Part shown: in pieces, positions 1 to 5,575 of the stretch
How the letters are laid out: each line of letters opens with the position of its first letter
Position numbering within the stretch: the first letter of the stretch is position 1
Origin: Synechococcales cyanobacterium PMM_0036
GTDB taxonomy: Bacteria > Cyanobacteriota > Cyanobacteriia > Elainellales > Elainellaceae
Assembly (NCBI GenBank): GCA_949127645.1
Contig: CASBQM010000826.1
Span: 1-5,596 of the forward strand
Direction of reading: 5' to 3'
Length of the DNA: 5,596 bases
Program-made: the position numbers and the translations under genes
The notes under the pieces: generated by a model
What the model was told of the DNA's origin: nothing
Databases searched by the model: none
Seen by the model: the letters and a program-made list of their open reading frames with translations, nothing else

Positions 1-245
1 AGCGCCGAAGAGCCTTCCAAGAAACAGCCGCCCCCAACTGGGCCATACACGTTTTTACCACCAAGTTTGGTCGTTTGCCGGAAATCGCCTGGGGCAGAGG
101 AGCAATCTTTGGCGATGAGCCGACTTCGGCTGATAAGCGCGCCTATCAAAAGTATTTGAAGACGATCGCTGATGGGCAAGGTAAAGATCCGTCCTGGGCG
201 ATCGACGAGTTTCGGCAAGAATTTGGTTCTGAGGACTGGCAGTAG
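1..245 (+). CDS. C-terminal end of an unidentified protein, possibly a superfamily II helicase (5' truncated)
   Basis: An open frame runs from the left edge (first full codon at 3) to a TAG at 243-245, giving 80 residues that end in EDWQ. The start lies outside the window. The visible tail is rich in Trp and charged residues and contains a segment WAIHVFTTKFGRLPEIAW. The pattern 'WA...F..KFG..P..W' resembles the extreme C-terminus of some COG1061-type DEAD/DEAH helicases, but no helicase motif (Walker A, DEAD box, motif VI) is inside the window, so this is a weak family guess. No membrane segment is visible. It converges on the peptidase gene, with the hairpin at 265-290 between them. That the frame is coding is fairly likely, because it is open to the edge and has cyanobacterial codon use; the function is uncertain. 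Confidence 0.6.
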   Translation, partial: RRRAFQETAAPNWAIHVFTTKFGRLPEIAWGRGAIFGDEPTSADKRAYQKYLKTIADGQGKDPSWAIDEFRQEFGSEDWQ

Positions 246-264
246 TTTTTGAATGGGCGGTAAT

Positions 265-290
265 TTTTTGAGAGGCGCACCTCTCAAAAA
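265..290. terminator. Perfect 11-bp hairpin between convergent genes, possible bidirectional 3'-end structure
   Basis: TTTTTGAGAGG (265-275) and its exact reverse complement CCTCTCAAAAA (280-290) flank a CGCA loop. It starts 19 bases after the stop of the left gene and ends 14 bases before the stop of the peptidase gene on the other strand, the usual place for a shared terminator. It is not a textbook intrinsic terminator: the T run is on the 5' side of the stem and the A run on the 3' side, so no U tract follows the stem in either direction. GTAAT (260-264) could pair with ATTAC (295-299) to lengthen it across a 4-base bulge. A role in RNA 3'-end stability is also possible. Confidence 0.5.
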
Positions 291-304
291 TTAAATTACT
301 GGCT

Positions 305-2272
305 TCAAGTCAAATTCTCGATCGCCACGGGTTCCACCGCGTCCGCTAGTTCAAACCCAAACACTCTGGAGTAAAAATAAAGCTCTCCATCCAGCGTTCG
401 CTTAATATTTTCAGACTTGCGGAAACCATGCTGTTCGCCTTCATACAGGACATAGGCAACAGGCAAACCCTTGGCTTTGAGCGCATCCACCATCATCTCC
501 GCCTGGTTAGGCGGCACAATTTTATCTTCATCGCCTTGAAAGAAAATCAGCGGACAGGAAAGCTGGTCAACTGCATGAATGGGCGATCGCGCCACGTAGA
601 TTTCCCGCTCTTCGGGATATTTGCCAATCAGCCCATCCAGATAGCGCGACTCAAACTTGTGGGTATCCCGCGCCAGAGCCTCCAGATCGCTAACTCCGTA
701 AAAGCTAGCTCCTGCTTTAAACACATCCCGGAAGGTGAGCGCTGCCAATGTCGTATAGCCCCCGGCACTGCCGCCATCAATACAGAGGCGATCGCCGTCT
801 ACTAACCCTTTCGCCACCAAATACTTAGCTCCATTGACGCAATCATCAACATCGACGATGCCCCAGTTGCCCTTAAGCCGTTCTCGATAGTCGCGTCCAT
901 AGCCTGTGCTGCCGCCATAGTTGACATCCAGTACGGCAATGCCGCGACTCGTCCAGTATTGAATGCCGGGATTAAAACTAGCAGAAGTTGAAGCTGTAGG
1001 ACCGCCGTGGCTTTTCACCAGTAAGGGCGGCTTTTCGCCTGCCGGAGCCGCATAGTCCTGATTTTGGGGCGCATAGTAGAAGCCGTATGCCGTCAAACCG
1101 TTTTCAGTGGGAAACTCAAGCACTTCTGGCACCGAAAGGTAGCCCGGCTCCACCGTCAGATCGCTAGAGCGGCGCAGAATTGAAATTTCTCCAGTACTAA
1201 AGTCTAGACGAGCGATCGCTCCGGGTGCCGTTGCCGAGCCGCCAGTGAATGCCGCATAGCCCTTACCGACTTTCAGCCCGCCCAAATTGGCAAAGGGAAT
1301 GTGAATCTCAGTTAAGTCTAGGCTATGCGTATCCAATCGGGCTAGATGCTGAATTCCCGCCTCAATGTAGGTACAAATCAGGCTATCTGCTGATTCGAAG
1401 CCATAGGTAGTCATGCCAAACACCCAAAGCGGCTGCCCAAACTCTGCGGCTTTAGGACAAAGAGCCTCTAAAGCCGAGAGACTGGGCGAGCTAGCCGCCG
1501 GGTTCCAGCGATAGAGATTCCACCAGTCGGTGCGATCGCTTACAAAATAGAGTCTGCCATCTGGCGACCACTCCGGCTGAAAGATCGACTCAGCCAATCC
1601 ACCTGCAATCCGTTCTGCCTCACCCAAACCTCCGTCTGGAAGCACAGCCGCAACCCAAAGCTCTGTGCCATCCCAGGGCATATTAGGGTGATTCCAGCTC
1701 AGCCAGCAAAGACGCAACCCATCTGGGCTAAGGCGCGGAGCTGCATAAAAATCGCTGCCAGAGACTAGGACTTGTCCGCTATCTTGTCCACCGTCTTCTA
1801 AAGGCGTAGCAAAGTTAATAGCCACGATCGCATTCACAGCTTCACCCTCTGCCGTGTGGTCTTCGCGGACGCAGATGAGGCGGTTTCGAGGGCGATCGCT
1901 CACCGCATCGGCATAGCGAAATTCAGCCGCCGGAGTCAGGGGTTCGGGTGCTGCGCCAGGACTTTGACGATAGAGCCGCTGATCGGCAAAATTCGAGAAG
2001 TAAACTGTCCCTTCTGAGACAAAGTACGAGCCGCCGCCATATTCATGCACCCGCGTACGGACATTGAAGGGGGAAGGCGTGATGTCTTGAACCTCACCTT
2101 TGACATAGCGTACGATCGGGCAGCGTCCTCCTTCTGAGGGTCGCCCCTCGCTCCAGTAAATGGTTTCGCCGTCTAGCTCAATCTCACCTAAGCGGATGCT
2201 GCTTGTCACAATAAGGTCAGAGGAGATAGGAGATTTCCAGGAGCCATAGGGAGCGAGATGAGGAGCAATCAT
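305..2272 (-). CDS. S9 family peptidase (prolyl oligopeptidase / acylaminoacyl-peptidase type)
   Basis: A serine peptidase expected to cleave short peptides, or to release N-acylated or proline-linked residues, in the cytoplasm; there is no signal peptide. It has 655 residues, a normal length for the family. Residues 1 to about 380 form a predicted beta-propeller with PD40/WD-like blades, seen as LSPDGLRLCW (181-190) and WSPDGRLYFVSDR (235-247). Residues about 385-645 are the alpha/beta hydrolase domain. The oxyanion segment is HGGP (422-425), the nucleophile motif GGSAGG has Ser502, the acid lies in GDEDKIVP (probably Asp583), and the base is His615 in EQHGF. All three catalytic elements are intact. 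The ATG at 2270-2272 gives the N-terminus MIAPHLAPYGSWKSPI, which matches what I recall of cyanobacterial members; no clear Shine-Dalgarno precedes it. It is transcribed alone, divergent from the thioredoxin gene. The exact substrate cannot be inferred. Confidence 0.95.
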   Translation of the reverse strand: MIAPHLAPYGSWKSPISSDLIVTSSIRLGEIELDGETIYWSEGRPSEGGRCPIVRYVKGEVQDITPSPFNVRTRVHEYGGGSYFVSEGTVYFSNFADQRLYRQSPGAAPEPLTPAAEFRYADAVSDRPRNRLICVREDHTAEGEAVNAIVAINFATPLEDGGQDSGQVLVSGSDFYAAPRLSPDGLRLCWLSWNHPNMPWDGTELWVAAVLPDGGLGEAERIAGGLAESIFQPEWSPDGRLYFVSDRTDWWNLYRWNPAASSPSLSALEALCPKAAEFGQPLWVFGMTTYGFESADSLICTYIEAGIQHLARLDTHSLDLTEIHIPFANLGGLKVGKGYAAFTGGSATAPGAIARLDFSTGEISILRRSSDLTVEPGYLSVPEVLEFPTENGLTAYGFYYAPQNQDYAAPAGEKPPLLVKSHGGPTASTSASFNPGIQYWTSRGIAVLDVNYGGSTGYGRDYRERLKGNWGIVDVDDCVNGAKYLVAKGLVDGDRLCIDGGSAGGYTTLAALTFRDVFKAGASFYGVSDLEALARDTHKFESRYLDGLIGKYPEEREIYVARSPIHAVDQLSCPLIFFQGDEDKIVPPNQAEMMVDALKAKGLPVAYVLYEGEQHGFRKSENIKRTLDGELYFYSRVFGFELADAVEPVAIENLT

Positions 2273-2311
2273 ACGGTTAAAAGTTGAGAAACAAAGTAAA
2301 AGCTGAGTGCG

Positions 2312-2337
2312 CGTCTAAGTAACCACGTCTAAGTAAC
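2312..2337. repeat. Tandem 12-bp direct repeat CGTCTAAGTAAC, period 14
   Basis: CGTCTAAGTAAC occurs at 2312-2323 and again, identical, at 2326-2337, separated by CA. It lies 40 bases upstream of the peptidase start codon, in the expected promoter or 5' leader region of that gene. It may be an operator or simply a small duplication; no known regulator site is recognised. Confidence 0.7.
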
Positions 2338-2435
2338 AGTGTACGCCCATCATTCACTCCGATGAAATCTCTCTGCTTTACCTGTTATTGGCTAGATAGG
2401 CTGAGATGCAGGACTAAATTTTTTGCTCACCTTCC

Positions 2436-2465
2436 AGATTGTTATTGATCAGGTTGTTATTGATC
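2436..2465. repeat. Tandem 15-bp repeat AG(A/G)TTGTTATTGATC upstream of thioredoxin
   Basis: Two adjacent 15-bp units (2436-2450 and 2451-2465) differ at one base. The core TGTTATTG also appears a third time at 2383-2390. The second unit ends in the palindrome TTGATCAA (2460-2467) and overlaps the candidate -35 element of the thioredoxin promoter. This placement suits a repressor or activator site. The binding protein is unknown. Confidence 0.75.
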
Positions 2466-2482
2466 AAGACGGAGTGTAAAAC
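2454..2482 (+). promoter_or_regulatory. Candidate sigma-70 type promoter for the thioredoxin gene
   Basis: TTGTTA (2454-2459) and TAAAAC (2477-2482) are spaced by 17 bases, each matching four of six consensus positions. Transcription would start near 2489, leaving a leader of about 100 bases before the ATG at 2592. The -35 element sits inside the second 15-bp direct repeat. Weak consensus and AT-rich surroundings make this tentative. Confidence 0.35.
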
Positions 2483-2591
2483 TGTAAGCTAGAAATCAGG
2501 TGATTCTTCAAGTTTGGCTACAGTTTTATTATTTGAGTCATCCCTTTTTATTTCACGCAGTCTGAGTCACAAATCGAGTCATAAATTTGGC

Positions 2592-2927
2592 ATGAGTAGC
2601 GTTATTACGATTCAAGATGCAGAGTTTGGGGCAGAGGTACTAAAGGCTCCCCAACCTGTACTGGTCTATTTTTGGGCTTCTTGGTGTGGACCCTGTCGGT
2701 TGATGGCTCCTGTTTTAGAGTGGGCAGCAACAGAGTATGGCGATCGCCTCAAAATTGTCAAAATGGAGGTTGATCCCAACCCCGAAGCGGTCGCACAATA
2801 TCAGGTAGAAGGCGTTCCAGCTCTACGCCTCTTCAGCGATGGAGAATTGCTAGAAGCGACTGAGGGAGCCATTAACAAGCAGAAGCTAGAAGGATTTCTC
2901 AAGACTTACCTGCCTTCAGAGTCATAG
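2592..2927 (+). CDS. Thioredoxin, WCGPC type, possibly x-type (TrxB-like)
   Basis: A small cytosolic dithiol-disulfide oxidoreductase of 111 residues, the normal single-domain length. The active site is WCGPC with Cys32 and Cys35 (residues 31-35), and the conserved cis-proline is Pro76 in GVPALRLF. Odd feature: the buried acid found as Asp26 in Escherichia coli thioredoxin is Tyr26 here (VLVYFWASWCGPC). The C-terminal EGAINKQKL resembles the EGAI-K-KL stretch I recall from plant and cyanobacterial x-type thioredoxins, which suggests that subclass; this comes from memory and was not aligned. I chose the ATG at 2592 over an in-frame TTG at 2514, because the TTG start would add 26 Ser-rich residues outside the fold and has no ribosome site; the ATG also lacks a strong Shine-Dalgarno. 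The next gene starts 70 bases downstream on the same strand, so cotranscription is plausible. Confidence 0.93.
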   Translation: MSSVITIQDAEFGAEVLKAPQPVLVYFWASWCGPCRLMAPVLEWAATEYGDRLKIVKMEVDPNPEAVAQYQVEGVPALRLFSDGELLEATEGAINKQKLEGFLKTYLPSES

Positions 2928-2955
2928 ATTAAGCGCTCTAATAAGCGAAGCCGTA

Positions 2956-3000
2956 GCGAGAAAAGCCATAACGAGAAAAGCCATAGTGAGAAAAGCCATG
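2956..3000 (+). repeat. Three-copy 15-bp tandem repeat ending in a start codon
   Basis: Three consecutive 15-bp units (2956-2970, 2971-2985, 2986-3000) share the core GAGAAAAGCCAT. A decayed fourth unit may precede them (2941-2955, ATAAGCGAAGCCGTA). Units one and two end in ATA and unit three ends in ATG, which is the start codon of the following gene. Each unit therefore carries a GAG ribosome-site-like triplet at the same distance from its terminal triplet, but only the last can initiate with ATG. It resembles replication-slippage expansion of a translation initiation region, or a cyanobacterial short tandem repeat. Confidence 0.8.
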
Positions 3001-3552
3001 AGCAAATGGATGGCGGCGGTTAAACAGGTCTATGAGCAGCAGCTAAAAGCCCACTATTTGGCACAATACAAAGCCTATTGCCAAGAACAGGAGGGGGGCG
3101 ATCGCTACGACTTGGGCAAAAGCAATCGAGTTTTAGAAGAAATCGCTACATTGCCTCAGGCAGTGCAGACCTTGCAGCAGGAGGCGCTAGACCAGGGTGA
3201 CAGCTACTACGCCAATATTTACAAACTTTCCGTTGAGCAACAGATCACCTATGCAGTTCGCATCACAACCGATGGCGATGACGGGGTATTAATCATATTT
3301 GATCAACAGGGGCAGGTTTTAGCCTCCGCCCAAACTTACCTCGAAGTCGTGGTGTGGGCAGAAGATCAAACAGATGAGAAGGCGATACGGGCTGAACAGC
3401 CAATACAAGCTGAAGAGTCAATACGAGCTGAAGAGTCAGTACAAGCCAAAAAGGCGATCGACCTTCTGGCAAACCCACTCTCTGGTTTTGAGGCGGCAAA
3501 ATCTCAGACTCTCTGGGGAAAACCCTTATCAGAGCTTGAATCTTCGGTGTGA
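2998..3552 (+). CDS. Hypothetical protein with an Ala/Glu-rich hexapeptide repeat
   Basis: I do not recognise the family. The 184-residue product has no signal peptide and no membrane segment. Residues 1-70 look helical and Gln-rich, with Tyr-rich stretches (VYEQQLKAHYLAQYKAY). Residues about 70-120 look like a beta-rich domain (ITYAVRITTDGDDGVLIIFDQQGQVLASAQTYLEVVVW). Residues 130-153 are four six-residue units of the form (I/V)(R/Q)AEES, probably a charged helical linker. The tail 154-184 is of unknown character. I chose the ATG at 2998, preceded by GAG at 2988-2990 with 7-base spacing, over an in-frame GTG at 2986 that lies in the tandem repeat and would add four residues. It follows the thioredoxin gene on the same strand, so it could be a cotranscribed partner. 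Its stop codon lies 3 bases from the stop of the convergent TrpD2-like gene. Confidence 0.8.
   Translation: MSKWMAAVKQVYEQQLKAHYLAQYKAYCQEQEGGDRYDLGKSNRVLEEIATLPQAVQTLQQEALDQGDSYYANIYKLSVEQQITYAVRITTDGDDGVLIIFDQQGQVLASAQTYLEVVVWAEDQTDEKAIRAEQPIQAEESIRAEESVQAKKAIDLLANPLSGFEAAKSQTLWGKPLSELESSV
3385..3456 (+). repeat. In-frame 18-bp tandem repeat, four units
   Basis: Units at 3385-3402, 3403-3420, 3421-3438 and 3439-3456 encode IRAEQP, IQAEES, IRAEES and VQAKKA. Units two and three differ at a single base; the outer units are more diverged. The period is a multiple of three, so copy-number change would keep the reading frame. Confidence 0.85.
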
Positions 3553-3555
3553 TGC

Positions 3556-4635
3556 TTATCCCAAAAGCACTGGGTGTGTATCTCGACTAGAGACGATCGC
3601 CCCCCTAAGTTCCGTCAATTTCCTGGCTGCTTGACCTGTCACCAGCAAATCCCTTGCCAGCGCCAATCCTAACTCTAGGTCAGCACAGACCCCGCTCTGC
3701 CACAGATAAAAGCCGCCATTCCAAACCACCGACTCCATGAGCGGACTGGAAGCCCCCGCTAACACTGACTTCATGTCTTCTATTAGCAGATCGTCAGACA
3801 CCAAGGGCACATCCGTAGCTGCAAATCCGTAGTCGCGGGGCTGAAGCAAAAGCCGGGTAAACGTCGGATCGGTGTTGGGATCATTCACGCCAATAATGCA
3901 GGTGCGATCGCGGGGAAGATCGCAACTTCCCTCTAAACCCTTAACCGTGATGAAACGCTCTATACCCCGCAATGCAGCCGCCTCGCGCCCCATCCCCTCC
4001 GTGGGTGGATGCACAAAGCCGGAAACCACGATCGCATCCCCCTCATACGGGCACCAAAACAGCTCTACTGTTGCAAAGGGCGGTCGCTTGCCTAACTGTT
4101 CTCGGTAAACCACAATATCTTCTGCCAAGGCAAAATGATTGGGAAGATAGACAAATCCAATCAGGGTTTGTGCAAAAACCTGCTGCACCTGGTCTAGAGG
4201 CAGCTTTGCCCAATCCACCTCTAGCTTTTGCCAGATTTCTATCAGAGGCAGCCCCTCTTTTGTGGGCATTCGCCGTCCGCCATGCAAAACGACCGGGCAG
4301 CCAGCGGAGGCAAGAATCAGCGCTACCAAAGGAGCCACTGGAGCAGTCCGCGATCGCCCATCATAGGGGATGCCCATTACCACTGTGGGATAGGCAGCGG
4401 CGATCGGCTTCAGCTTTGCGCCCAGCGCATCGTAAGCATCCAGCATACCCGCTAGCTCTTCTCCCGTCGGTCGCTTAATTCGATGAGCAATCATAAAGGC
4501 GCCGATCTGAGCAGGAGTTGCTTCCCGGTCCAACATCATTTGGGTCGCCATAGCCGCCTCAGCGCGGCTTAGATCCTTACCAGTATGCGAACCACTACCC
4601 ACTTTACGAAGGAATTCTCGAAATGCATTACTCAT
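3556..4635 (-). CDS. TrpD2/YbiB-like protein, anthranilate phosphoribosyltransferase family
   Basis: A 359-residue member of the glycosyltransferase family 3 fold (TrpD, thymidine phosphorylase). Residues about 5-75 match the helical N-terminal domain, with TPAQIGAFMIAHRIKRPTGEELAGM. The remainder is the alpha/beta domain. The phosphate-binding GTGGD loop of true TrpD is replaced by GIPYDGRSRT (88-97) and the KHGNR motif by LHGGRRMPT (117-125), as in the TrpD2/YbiB subgroup. Tryptophan biosynthetic activity is therefore unlikely. Escherichia coli YbiB of this subgroup is known to bind nucleic acids; carrying that over to this protein is inference. I chose the ATG at 4633-4635 (MSNAFREF). A longer frame would start at a TTG at 4674 and overlap the regulator gene by 47 bp; the ATG gives an 8-bp overlap, ATGAGTAA, which suggests translational coupling. 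I see no Shine-Dalgarno, in keeping with coupling. Confidence 0.88.
   Translation of the reverse strand: MSNAFREFLRKVGSGSHTGKDLSRAEAAMATQMMLDREATPAQIGAFMIAHRIKRPTGEELAGMLDAYDALGAKLKPIAAAYPTVVMGIPYDGRSRTAPVAPLVALILASAGCPVVLHGGRRMPTKEGLPLIEIWQKLEVDWAKLPLDQVQQVFAQTLIGFVYLPNHFALAEDIVVYREQLGKRPPFATVELFWCPYEGDAIVVSGFVHPPTEGMGREAAALRGIERFITVKGLEGSCDLPRDRTCIIGVNDPNTDPTFTRLLLQPRDYGFAATDVPLVSDDLLIEDMKSVLAGASSPLMESVVWNGGFYLWQSGVCADLELGLALARDLLVTGQAARKLTELRGAIVSSRDTHPVLLG
4628..4635 (-). other. 8-bp start/stop overlap ATGAGTAA between regulator and TrpD2-like genes
   Basis: On the minus strand the ATG of the TrpD2-like gene (4635-4633) and the TAA of the LysR gene (4630-4628) share ATGAGTAA. The overlap is out of frame and brings terminating ribosomes onto the second start, the usual arrangement for translational coupling. 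Confidence 0.8.
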
Positions 4636-5575
4636 GAGCCGCAGGAATGGAGGATGAGTTGACGAGTAGCGCAACGCTCATCTGCGCTTTAATTAACCGT
4701 TGCACCAGACTCCGAAAATGCTGAATAGGCGGAATGCTCAGCCGATCTTGAGTCGTCACCAAGGCTACCTGGCGGCTGAGGACAGGTTCTTCAGTCGGGC
4801 GAACTACCAGCGCCGTATCATTGCGAATATCAAGCATCGCCGATTGCGGCAATAACGCCACCAGATCGCCCTGGCGTACCATTCCCCGAAACCCATCTAG
4901 CGTATTTAACTCGATCGCCGGTTTTAGGCTCAGGGCATGACGCTGAAATTTTTCATGCACTAAACGCTGCATTCCATAGCCATCCTTGAAAACGACCTGA
5001 GAATACTCGGCAATTTTCTCCCAAGGCACCTGCTTAAACTGAGCCAGAGGATGGTCAGCCGCCATCAGCAGATGCACAGGCTCTTCATAGAGTAAGTCCA
5101 CTACCATTTCTGGACTTGCCGTCATAAATCGATTGTTCATGACGATCGCCACATCTACCAGCCCGTCCTTCAGAACTTTAAGGGCGCGATCGCTACCCAA
5201 TGACGTGACCCGAAGTTGAACAGTCGGATAGTCTTCACAAAATTGCTGGAGAACAGGCGGTAGGAAATGAGCCGATACGGAATGAATCGCCGCTACACAT
5301 AGCTCTGGCTGCTTGCCAGCCAACAAATTCGCAAACTCAGCCGTTGCATTTTGCCACTCTTGACAGATCTTGCGGGCACGAGGTAAAAACCGCTCCCCGG
5401 CAAGCGTTAGCTTGGCTTGAGAGGTGCGATGAAAGAGCGGTAAGCCCAGCTCTGCCTCTAAGCCTTGAATTTGGCGGCTAATGGTGGGCTGCGTCACCTT
5501 ACATTGATGGGTCGCCTGCTGAAAGCTACCAGCCTCAGCAACTGCCAAAAAAGCCTGCAACTGCTCTAGGCGCAT
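4628..5575 (-). CDS. ntcB: LysR-type transcriptional regulator, probably NtcB (nitrogen control)
   Basis: A 315-residue regulator. Residues 1-60 form the winged helix-turn-helix (AFLAVAEAGSFQQATHQC, then VTQPTISRQIQGLEAELG). Residues about 61-88 are the linker helix, and 91-295 the two-lobed effector-binding domain. The stretches PELCVAAIHSV (90-100), VTSLGSDRALKVLKDGLVD (123-141) and VVFKDGYGMQRLV (194-206) match my memory of cyanobacterial NtcB, which activates nitrate/nitrite assimilation genes. This was not aligned, so the LysR class is near certain and the NtcB name only moderately so. Residues 297-315 are a variable tail. The ATG at 5573-5575 is the only sensible start. Only 21 upstream bases are visible, so the promoter is outside. 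The stop codon lies inside the start of the TrpD2-like gene, so the two form an operon. Confidence 0.9.
   Translation of the reverse strand: MRLEQLQAFLAVAEAGSFQQATHQCKVTQPTISRQIQGLEAELGLPLFHRTSQAKLTLAGERFLPRARKICQEWQNATAEFANLLAGKQPELCVAAIHSVSAHFLPPVLQQFCEDYPTVQLRVTSLGSDRALKVLKDGLVDVAIVMNNRFMTASPEMVVDLLYEEPVHLLMAADHPLAQFKQVPWEKIAEYSQVVFKDGYGMQRLVHEKFQRHALSLKPAIELNTLDGFRGMVRQGDLVALLPQSAMLDIRNDTALVVRPTEEPVLSRQVALVTTQDRLSIPPIQHFRSLVQRLIKAQMSVALLVNSSSIPAAHE

Larger units (their letters stand above)
2273..2591. other. Divergent intergenic region between peptidase and thioredoxin genes
   Basis: This 319-bp stretch separates the peptidase start from the preferred thioredoxin ATG. It holds two short tandem direct-repeat pairs (2312-2337 and 2436-2465), a candidate plus-strand promoter (2454-2482) and a probable thioredoxin leader. 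The leader carries three GAGTCA hexamers, starting at 2535, 2564 and 2576. I found no RNA gene, no riboswitch-like fold, no NtcA-type GTA-N8-TAC site and no convincing minus-strand promoter for the peptidase. A TTG at 2514 opens a 26-codon extension of the thioredoxin frame, which I judge untranslated. Confidence 0.6.
583..5193. repeat. Ten dispersed HIP1 octamers (GCGATCGC)
   Basis: The palindrome GCGATCGC begins at 583, 788, 1212, 1532, 1892, 2740, 3098, 3904, 4350 and 5186. One would be expected about once per 65 kb in random equal-base DNA. All ten copies fall inside coding regions on either strand. HIP1 is a hallmark of many cyanobacterial genomes and is the main taxonomic clue in this window. 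The given span covers the first to the last copy. Confidence 0.95.

Noticed and set aside
428..805. Open frame of 125 codons on the plus strand inside the peptidase gene
   Set aside because: It lies opposite the conserved catalytic domain of the S9 peptidase, has no recognisable domain, and is explained as an antisense shadow.
2333..2344. GTAACAGTGTAC as an NtcA or LexA site
   Set aside because: The spacing is GTA-N6-TAC rather than N8, and it does not fit the cyanobacterial LexA pattern as I recall it.
2514..2591. TTG-initiated 26-residue N-terminal extension of the thioredoxin
   Set aside because: No ribosome site, rare start codon, extension outside the conserved fold; the ATG at 2592 gives the normal family length.
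2941..3000. Short CRISPR-like array
   Set aside because: Units are adjacent 15-bp tandem copies with no spacers, and no cas gene is present.
3293..3499. Minus-strand 68-codon frame with repeated LQLVLT units, and a plus-strand 86-codon frame at 3374-3634
   Set aside because: The repeats are the 18-bp tandem repeat read in other frames; the in-frame Ala/Glu reading within the larger gene is the better explanation.
3972..4478. Plus-strand open frame of 168 codons, with smaller ones nearby (3872-4108, 4228-4455)
   Set aside because: All are opposite the conserved TrpD2-like coding sequence, Pro/Arg/Ser-rich and without domain character; shadows.
4636..4674. TTG-initiated 13-residue extension of the TrpD2-like protein
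   Set aside because: It would deepen the overlap with the regulator gene to 47 bp using a rare start; the ATG at 4635 gives a typical coupled overlap.
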